A stretch of 64,000 nucleotides of DNA from NCBI GenBank assembly GCA_903772945.1, contig CAICTM010000108.1, positions 1-64,000 on the forward strand, given 5' to 3'. A model generated the notes under the pieces. It ran no database searches. It saw only the letters and a list, made by a program, of their open reading frames with translations, and was not told the origin of the DNA. This document shows, piece after piece, positions 57,741 through 64,000 of this stretch; positions within the stretch are counted from its first letter, which is position 1; every line of letters begins with the position of its first letter. The position numbers and the translations under genes are program-made. The DNA is from Seminavis robusta (lineage: Eukaryota; Bacillariophyta; Bacillariophyceae; Naviculales; Naviculaceae).

Positions 57741-59213
57741 TCTGGTTGAAATAATTTGAGTGGAGCAGGTTCCATTTTAACAAGGGCGATTTGGAGAATA
57801 TCCAAGAGCAACTCGAACTCTAAACCATGGGATAAATGTGCTATTTTCTACAAAGATTTAGAGGGCGGCACATCATGACATCATGAAATAGAAACGCTCA
57901 CATTTTCTAAACTATCGAAATACATTGGCTTTGTATTGACGCCGGCGGATCGATCAATATGTTTGCCTGTTGAATGACGCTGTTTCGTTCGTTCGATTGC
58001 TTTAGATGTAATATAAGAAACTAGAAACTGTTTACTATTGTATTCACCGACAATGATGTCTTCTTCTTTACCCTCTGATAGTTGTGCTGTCGCTGCAACC
58101 TGACACAGTAGCAGGAAGCGAAGTGGTGATGCTGATGAACCGATCGTGAAGAAGAACCCACCCAAATCAATCCGTATGATAAAGTATTGCACTGAGTGGC
58201 CTCTGGAACAGAGTATGTATTGTAGTGGTTGTGCTTTTTATGAAGACTCTTCCGCCACATTCAAGAAGAAGCCTTGCCATGAAAGCCACAAATGGGAGAA
58301 ATTCCAATGCAAGCTTCCATGGAAATACAAGCCTGATGATGAGTAAGGGCTTCGAAAAGCTATCAGCTGCACCCTTCCTGTTGCCACAGACCTAAGAGAT
58401 CCTTCTGTTGGTACTAAAACGAATTCTTCATCCAATCTCTTATCCATGGTGAGGAGCCAAGGTGTCAACCACAATAGCAGAAAATCCTCTTTTTTGGTGA
58501 GCGACAACACCCTCATTCTGCTGCTTGTACTGCTTCTTTCTCTAGATTTCACTGCTAAAACATTCAATGTTTTTCAGGTAGCATCAACCTAAGTGGGTAT
58601 AGAAGGGATACCCAGGTCCTCAGCACCTCTGGGGAAACATGATAATACAAATCTGTTGCTGTTGTGGCATAGTTGAGCGATGCTTTATTTGAAGTGTGTT
58701 GAATGGTTGCTGTTGTTTCTTTTTCGGCGAGAGAACAGTGACATCATGCGTACCAGGCCTACTCGAGGAGCGCGTAGCAGATTTCTGAGTACCAAAAAAA
58801 AAGCTGCTTCTATGGAGATCCGTGGACCATAGACTTGGTGAAGTCGCCAACATGTTAGCCCTCGCCCTAATCACGTTCACAGTATCCTCAACCCTAACCC
58901 TGGTACACAATACTATTAAGGTGGTCGCACCCAGGATTTAAGCCAGTGTAAAGCTGTCAATAAAACGCAATCTTTTACACGGTGCTATCGAGTGAAACAA
59001 CAAACAATGGATCGATCGCACCTGCTGCTAAAGGTGGGCTGGAATGGCTGATTGCTCCAGCAATTCAACCCTCTATACATACAAGAGCTGTTGCTAATAG
59101 TAGTGGGAAGGTGTAGTCGATCTTCCCCCCGTGTCTGTACCACCTGTTAACTCGGTTGTCGGTCGCTGAAAGCAGCTATCGATATTTTCGATTCGGCTGC
59201 ATGTGGCCCTTAG

Positions 59214-59328
59214 ATCTCGATGTGTGCTGGTGATATGGCCCCAGAACCAAGACGTACTCTCTTCCTTACAGTAAGAGGAAGAGATAATGCTTTGGTTCTA
59301 GGGCCATACGACCAGTGCACATCGAGAT
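59214..59328. repeat. 115-bp near-palindrome (hairpin)
   Basis: ATCTCGATGTGTGCTGGT at 59214 runs to CTCTTCCTTACAG, and the following TAAGAGGAAGAGA to ACCAGTGCACATCGAGAT at 59328 is its imperfect reverse complement. Arms are about 55 nt with a loop of only a few bases. Matched blocks include ATGGCCC-AGAACCAA. It could be a tiny foldback element, a structured RNA or a small-RNA precursor; nothing in the sequence decides between these. Confidence 0.85.
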
Positions 59329-60141
59329 AATAAGGTCTCTAACACACGTGTTGTTGTTAGTTGATCGATTGTTGTGGTCTACCACCCTTTCGTTCGAACG
59401 GAATCTCACTTTTCAATCGTTTTGAACCCAAATATTGGCTGAAACGTGTTTTACTACTGTTTTACTATAGATAACTGCAAGCCAGCCTTTCGACCTCCAA
59501 GAAATTGTGAGAACTAACACTCAACCAAGTGCAACAGCCACAATTTGGCGAGTCGACACGCTCGGTCGACCTTTACTCGTCGTCATTACTTAACGGAAAC
59601 TTGCTGGATTTATGGCTCGAACATGAAAAGAGGGAATCTAGCGAGAGTTTCAACCACGATTCCTATCGAGACTGTCTAGAAGATTCCAGATTCCGTAATT
59701 TATACGAAACATATCTGCGAAAGAACTGATGCAACTAAGCAGCTTTTAAGCTGGCTTACATCCTGGGTGCCACCACCTTATTTTATAATAGGTTCAAGAC
59801 AGTCATTTGGGTCAGAGTTATTCCCGTGCGGTTTTCCAACGACATCCGGTCTTGCATTTGGGTGCTTCCGCTTGACAACCAGGCTCACTATCTCACTATC
59901 ACAGCAACCAAAGGAAAGAGCAGACGTTGAGGGTATTGTTGAAGGAAGTGTCTTGCTTAACACCATCGACGACTAGCTAGCTAGCCAGCCAGCTACCTGG
60001 TAGACAGATTGATTACGGGAGACTTGCATTGGATCGACTCGAGCCAAAAAATAGTAGAGAACCGGCAAACCCAGCACAAAACACACTTTTCCAAAGAACA
60101 CCACAGAGATCTACCTCAAGAAAAATAAATAAATCATCACC

Positions 60142-61674
60142 ATGAGCGGGCAACCCTTCAAAACCAAATTCACCATTGGTCTCTTGACCATCGATCCATG
60201 TCCGCAAGAGGAACATGTTCACACGGATGAGGATTATTTGAGCAACGATGTCAACGCGCATCTGTCGGCCGAAGAACTAGCGGCGCGAGACGCCATTAAA
60301 GCGCGAAAGGGCAAAAAGAAGCGAAACAAATCGGGTGACAAGGGTGTATCGCGACAAAAGTCGGGTGACAGTGTCGGACTGCCTCCCCCCGAACCCATCA
60401 ACGATGCCGTGGCCGAACAAGTGCGACTTCGAATGGAAGCCAAGAAAAAAGCCAAAGCCGAAAAGGCCCGAAAAGCGGCCGAAGAAGATGCCGCTATCAA
60501 GGCAGAAGCCGAGGCAACAATCGCCGCAGAAATGAAAGAAAAGGAAGAAGAAGAAGCACGCGTATGGGCGGCCAAGCGATTGGCAGAAGAAGAAGCCAAG
60601 AAGGCGGAAGAAATTAGACTCCGTCATGTCGAAGAACAACGCAGGGAAGAAGAACGGAAGGCCGAAGAAATTAGGCTCCGGCATGTCGAGGAACAAGCTA
60701 AACAAGCCAAAGAACCGTCAGATGATGAAGCGAGCCTCAATGGAATGATTCCCAGCCTTGGCTACGAAGAACCCCTGCCCGAGAAACCCCGAACGAAGCA
60801 ACGTCGTCGTGTTTCTTTTTTTCCCGCCACTGCTGACAACTCTGGTCTGGACGATGCATTGCGCAACTACAACAACGATGTTCCGTTTGACTGGGAAAAC
60901 CCAGAATGGACCAAGGAATTTGTCGACCTCCGACATACGACACAACAGAGTCTCATTTACGGATGGGAAAAACCAGACTGGACCGTCAAGAGAGGATTGA
61001 GAGCCGCCCAACGGCGTTCTTCGAAGTGTGGATGGGAAAAGCCCGATTGGGCCAAAAAATCCATCTTGCGAAAGACCGATCGACTCGACGATCTCATGAG
61101 CGATACCAGTGGCCGCACGAGCTTGGGCGGTAGTATGGATGGCAGTCTCATGCGAAGACATTCCTTTTGTTTCAGAGGTGAATGGGACAGACCCTCTTGG
61201 GCCAAACGTAACGTGCTCAAGAAAACCGAGGCCGGTAGCCTCATTCGTAAGGGAGCCAATCTGGCCATTCCCATTACGGAGATCAAGGCGAGGATGGATC
61301 CAGACTCCACCCTTCACGATAGTGTGGACTCTTTGAACCAGTCGCTGAACATGTCCATGAACCTCAGCCAAAAGAATATTGACTGGGAAAAGCCAGCATG
61401 GGCCAAAGGAGCTAAATTGAGAAAAACCGAGGCCGGGCAAGCCGCCAGACAAGGCGTCAATCTGAATAAATCCGGAAAAGGCCCTGAAGCCGCAGGCGGC
61501 GAAGCCAGCGCGGCATCACTGAACGCGTCCGTGACCCTCACTCAAAAAAATATTGGGTGGGAAAAGCCCTCTTGGGCTTCCAATCCAAACCTCAAACGAA
61601 CTTCCACAGGAGAGAAAATGAAGACCACAGGCACACTTGCGAAACCAATCATCTTCAGAGGCAACGAAAAATAG
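60142..61674 (+). CDS. WEKPxW-repeat protein with charged coiled coil
   Basis: Protein of 510 aa, intronless, ATG in CACCATGAGC. Residues ~55-80 are basic (KARKGKKKRNKSGDKG). Residues ~90-190 are a long charged helix rich in Glu/Lys/Arg/Ala, including a duplicated unit (EEIRLRHVEEQ, twice). From residue 251 to 478 there are six copies of W-[ED]-[NKR]-P-x-W: WENPEW, WEKPDW twice, WDRPSW, WEKPAW and WEKPSW. Most are followed by a basic tail such as AKKSILRKTD, AKRNVLKKTEAG or AKGAKLRKTEAG and a KGANL/QGVNL word. No signal peptide or membrane helix. No named domain is recognised; repeated Trp-Pro-Trp plus basic tails suggests a binding or scaffold surface. Confidence 0.85.
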   Translation: MSGQPFKTKFTIGLLTIDPCPQEEHVHTDEDYLSNDVNAHLSAEELAARDAIKARKGKKKRNKSGDKGVSRQKSGDSVGLPPPEPINDAVAEQVRLRMEAKKKAKAEKARKAAEEDAAIKAEAEATIAAEMKEKEEEEARVWAAKRLAEEEAKKAEEIRLRHVEEQRREEERKAEEIRLRHVEEQAKQAKEPSDDEASLNGMIPSLGYEEPLPEKPRTKQRRRVSFFPATADNSGLDDALRNYNNDVPFDWENPEWTKEFVDLRHTTQQSLIYGWEKPDWTVKRGLRAAQRRSSKCGWEKPDWAKKSILRKTDRLDDLMSDTSGRTSLGGSMDGSLMRRHSFCFRGEWDRPSWAKRNVLKKTEAGSLIRKGANLAIPITEIKARMDPDSTLHDSVDSLNQSLNMSMNLSQKNIDWEKPAWAKGAKLRKTEAGQAARQGVNLNKSGKGPEAAGGEASAASLNASVTLTQKNIGWEKPSWASNPNLKRTSTGEKMKTTGTLAKPIIFRGNEK

Positions 61675-62216
61675 GTCGCATTTTGTTGTGTATGTACGAA
61701 AATGAGAAAATCCACGCAACTTTGTGCTTTGCGAGTATCTGAATGGCAGGCTACATTGGCAGGGCTGATGTTGTTTATTTATTTTATGCCAAAAGAGTAG
61801 AGTCCTGATTGATTCGTAGATATGTGAACATTGTTATTTTTCCCGTTACTCCAGGAATCACCACCGTCCCGAAGTCTGCGCCGTCCCTTTGCGTGGCCTA
61901 TCGCTGGGATTGTGCTCTTGACGGACCTATTCAATTGCCCATTGTGTTGGCGTTGGATTTCCACGGTTCTCAAGGCCTGTTAGAGAAAGCTGTGGTCGCC
62001 CCCCAAGCTGCTCGAGAATGTCATTGCCAGTACCAAGCGAGAAACGTGCGGACTGTAGAACAGGTAAAAGGTTGATCCTAAGTTACAAGATGCAAATTAT
62101 TTATTTCTATTTCTACATGTTTGTTTCGTCGCAAGCGCACACTCTTCTATGGCTGACAGACGCCTGAACCACGCGTCTTGGGTGCTGTGGTCAACGGTGG
62201 TTCTCTTCGGTTCAAG
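61675..62216. other. Convergent interval
   Basis: 540 bp between the plus-strand WEKP-repeat gene and the 3' end of a minus-strand gene. The plus frame at 61809-62075 has no motif and is not called. Confidence 0.4.
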
Positions 62217-63257
62217 CTAGTAAGCAATAGGCAACAAGCCCACTCCCCCAAATCCAATCCGCCTTCGCGATCTCCTCTCATTGACTGCCGCTTCCAGTTC
62301 CTGCTGCTGGCTTTGATGCTTGACAAAAGCTTCACGGACTGATGTCACTCCTTTTTGCCCGGCCTTGGCAATGGTTTTGGTAATCCCTGCACTGCCCTGG
62401 GCTTCGACACGTGCCTTGGAAGATGGCAAAATCTTCAAAAGCCTAGAAGGAAACTCGATTTGCATTTGCATACTCGAGTGCAATCGAAATACCCAACGCC
62501 CTGTAGTGGATTGTTTTTCAACCGAATAGAAACTCTTGATGGGACCCCATGGATCCAGAACGGCTTCCATGTCATTCTCGTTGTTGTTATTGCTTTCCTT
62601 CTTCTTTGTTGTCTTCTTGCCCATGAGCTGGTTGAAGACCCACACAATCGGAGGCAAGCCTTTGGCCGTCTGCTTTTGACCAATGACTAGGAAACAACAT
62701 CCAGGGACCCCTTTGGTTTGCATGGTCTTGAAGCCAGCGTAGACTGTGGTGCACACTGTGAGACCGGGAAAAGAGGAGAACTCTTGACACTCGAACACAC
62801 AATCCCCTCTCTGCGGCAAGAAGGCGGAGCCATACCAGCGATTACAACATTGCTTCCATCTTGACTCCCACTCTGGTGTTAATTCGAGCTCTTCCGCGCT
62901 GCTAGGATCTCCCCCACTGGCAAATGCAAGCCGTGAATCAGCGTCGTGAAAGAAGTTCGTCAGGTCGGCGGGGGTTGTGTTTTCGGGCAATGGACTGGAT
63001 TCTGCCGACACGTCGCCCTGGAAGAGGAGGGATGTCTTCTTCCTGGACGATGATGATGGCTTGGCGCGTTCTGCCATGGCCATTGCAGCGGAACACTGTT
63101 CATTCAGACAATATGGTATGGTTCCAAGCAACAATCAAGGTGGAGAGAATGTGAGAAAATATTGGAACAAAAGAACTTCGTGTTCCGTACTACTCACCGG
63201 AACTAGTGGCTGAGAGAGGAGATAACCCAACAGGAGGCCAGTGGCCAAGCTCTTCAT
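62217..63257 (-). CDS. Unknown secretory or plastid protein, family member B (two exons)
   Basis: Protein of 312 aa. Exon 1 is 63257-63198, exactly 20 codons: MKSLATGLLLGYLLSQPLVP, a signal peptide; a 102-bp GT-AG intron (63197-63096, gtgagt...aacag) follows in phase 0; exon 2 is 63095-62217 and begins CSAAMAMAERAK. The mature part parallels the gene at 50246-51121: W-x3-W-K-x-CC, YG-x4-LP-x2-GDC, FPGLTV, VYAGFK, FLVIGQKQTAKGLPPIVWVFNQLMGKK, FPSRLLKILPSSKARVEA and a Gln-rich C-terminus. A Lys/Asn-rich insertion (KKESNNNNEN) separates the two halves. The presequence lacks the Phe of the plastid motif, so location is less certain than for the paralogue. Function unknown. Confidence 0.78.
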
Positions 63258-63810
63258 TTCTCTAACTCCAAGCATAGCTTTTTCTTATCAGTCGCCCCAA
63301 CACTACCAACGACACCAATGGCTTTCAAGACCAAGACAGCGGAATAGAATTGCTTTGTTATGCATCTTCTAGCCAGCTAGAGTCTATACTGGCCGGCAAT
63401 AGGTATCGAAACAGTCTGTAGGCCAGAAGGCCGATGCAGAGTGCTGCGTCAATGACACTGCAGAATTTGAGAGACACTTCAAGCTCGGATCTTTCTCGCG
63501 CATCTGACCGTTATGGTACCGGTATCCCTAACCCTGCAGAAATTCTTTTGGCCAAGCAAATAATGCAAAGCTCTTTTCCGCCACCACCAAGCATGCTCTT
63601 GACTACTAGTATCTCAGCCTTGTCACAATTAATACCAGATGGGATGAAACCCTTCATTATAGTATACCATTACAGGGGCTCTGAAAGATCACCTTTTGTA
63701 ATGATCTCCTACACTTGTTTGCCAGCCAAAAGCAAATAGGAATTCCCTGTTTGGAGTGCTCTGCATCAGTTGCTGCTCTCGAGCTAGTTTGTCATAATAA
63801 TATAACATGA
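63258..63810. other. Upstream region of family member B; no gene
   Basis: About 550 bp. The 101-codon plus-strand frame at 63434-63739 has no recognisable motif and mixed composition; not called. Confidence 0.4.
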
Positions 63811-64000
63811 CTATCCTTTTTTCTTTTGCTTGGGCGCAATGGTCACGGTTCCATGAGTCTTTTCCTTGTTGACGGTCGGTGGACTCACAGGATCACCAAC
63901 AGATTCTAGTTCTTGTAAAATCCGGTCAATGACGGCTGCTGCTCCCAGTGGCTCTTGATTATTTCGAATCATTCGGCTAGCACAAGTGCAGGATAATTTG
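63811..64000 (-). CDS. 3' end of a gene running off the window
   Basis: The last ~190 bp read on the minus strand as an uninterrupted frame ending in a TAG at 63813-63811. It encodes KLSCTCASRMIRNNQEP, a helical segment AAAVIDRILQELESVGD and a basic tail ending IAPKQKKKG. Only about 62 codons are visible, so the protein is not identified. The frame continues beyond position 64000. Confidence 0.55.
   Translation of the reverse strand, partial: KLSCTCASRMIRNNQEPLGAAAVIDRILQELESVGDPVSPPTVNKEKTHGTVTIAPKQKKKG

Larger units (their letters stand above)
56871..60141. other. Gene-poor stretch with hairpins
   Basis: No gene is firmly supported. Minus-strand frames at 57057-57263 and 57345-57644 are protein-like and may belong to the decayed glycosyltransferase or to another unknown relic. 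A 66-codon plus-strand frame at 59529-59729 (MQQPQFGESTRSVDLYSS...) has protein-like composition but no relative. Inverted repeats at 57661-57740 and 59214-59328 are listed separately. The last ~150 bp precede the WEKP-repeat gene. Confidence 0.35.

Noticed and set aside
63434-63739. 101-codon plus-strand frame
   Set aside because: No recognised motif or upstream exon; probably chance.

Overview
This window reads as nuclear DNA of a diatom, probably a pennate species with a large, repeat-rich genome; the species itself cannot be named from the sequence. The evidence is: (i) a phosphoglycerate kinase whose N-terminus is a signal peptide ending in the diatom plastid motif (SAAFAP, a variant of ASAFAP); (ii) a membrane receptor that fuses a class III nucleotidyl cyclase to a class I phosphodiesterase, an architecture known from diatoms; (iii) an NRT2-type nitrate transporter; (iv) short GT-AG introns of 76-185 bp, some around micro-exons of 19 and 32 nt; (v) long gene-free stretches full of CTAG, GTAC and ACCGGT palindromes, inverted repeats and transposon remains.

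Layout. 0.1-2.3 kb: a Crinkler-type (CR) effector-like NTPase/nuclease relic. 2.8-5.1 kb (minus): a damaged Crypton-like tyrosine recombinase. 7.5-8.8 kb: a DMT/EamA transporter with an intron that stays in frame if retained. 10.4-11.8 kb (minus): a GT31 beta-1,3-galactosyltransferase. 13.3-14.0 kb (minus): an unknown protein. 16.9-20.4 kb (minus): a six-exon NRT2 transporter joined in one open frame to a ~500-residue N-terminal extension that carries a separate diatom-type domain. 21.7-24.3 kb: two convergent unknown membrane proteins. 25.9-30.1 kb: a three-exon eIF4G. 30.6-32.2 kb (minus): a second EamA transporter, paralogous to the first. 34.0-37.0 kb (minus): a BTB protein and GRWD1/Rrb1. 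37.7-42.2 kb (minus): the 13-exon cyclase/phosphodiesterase. 42.2-47.2 kb: repeats, including a long inverted repeat and a 93-bp tandem duplication. 47.2-48.7 kb: plastid PGK. 48.8-49.8 kb: the tail of a retroelement. 50.2-51.1 and 62.2-63.3 kb (minus): two members of one unknown secretory or plastid family. 52.1-53.2 kb (minus): a TIM-barrel-like unknown protein. 53.4-54.1 kb: a MITE-like element with 57-bp terminal inverted repeats around about eleven palindromes. 55-57 kb: a tandem duplication and a decayed glycosyltransferase. 60.1-61.7 kb: a protein with six W-E-K-P-x-W repeats. 63.8-64.0 kb: the 3' end of a gene that runs off the window.

The genes do not form a single pathway. They are a mix of housekeeping functions (translation initiation, ribosome assembly, carbon metabolism), membrane transport and signalling, with lineage-specific unknowns between them. 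The most unusual items are the nitrate transporter fusion, the palindrome-loaded MITE-like element and the in-frame retained intron in the first EamA gene.
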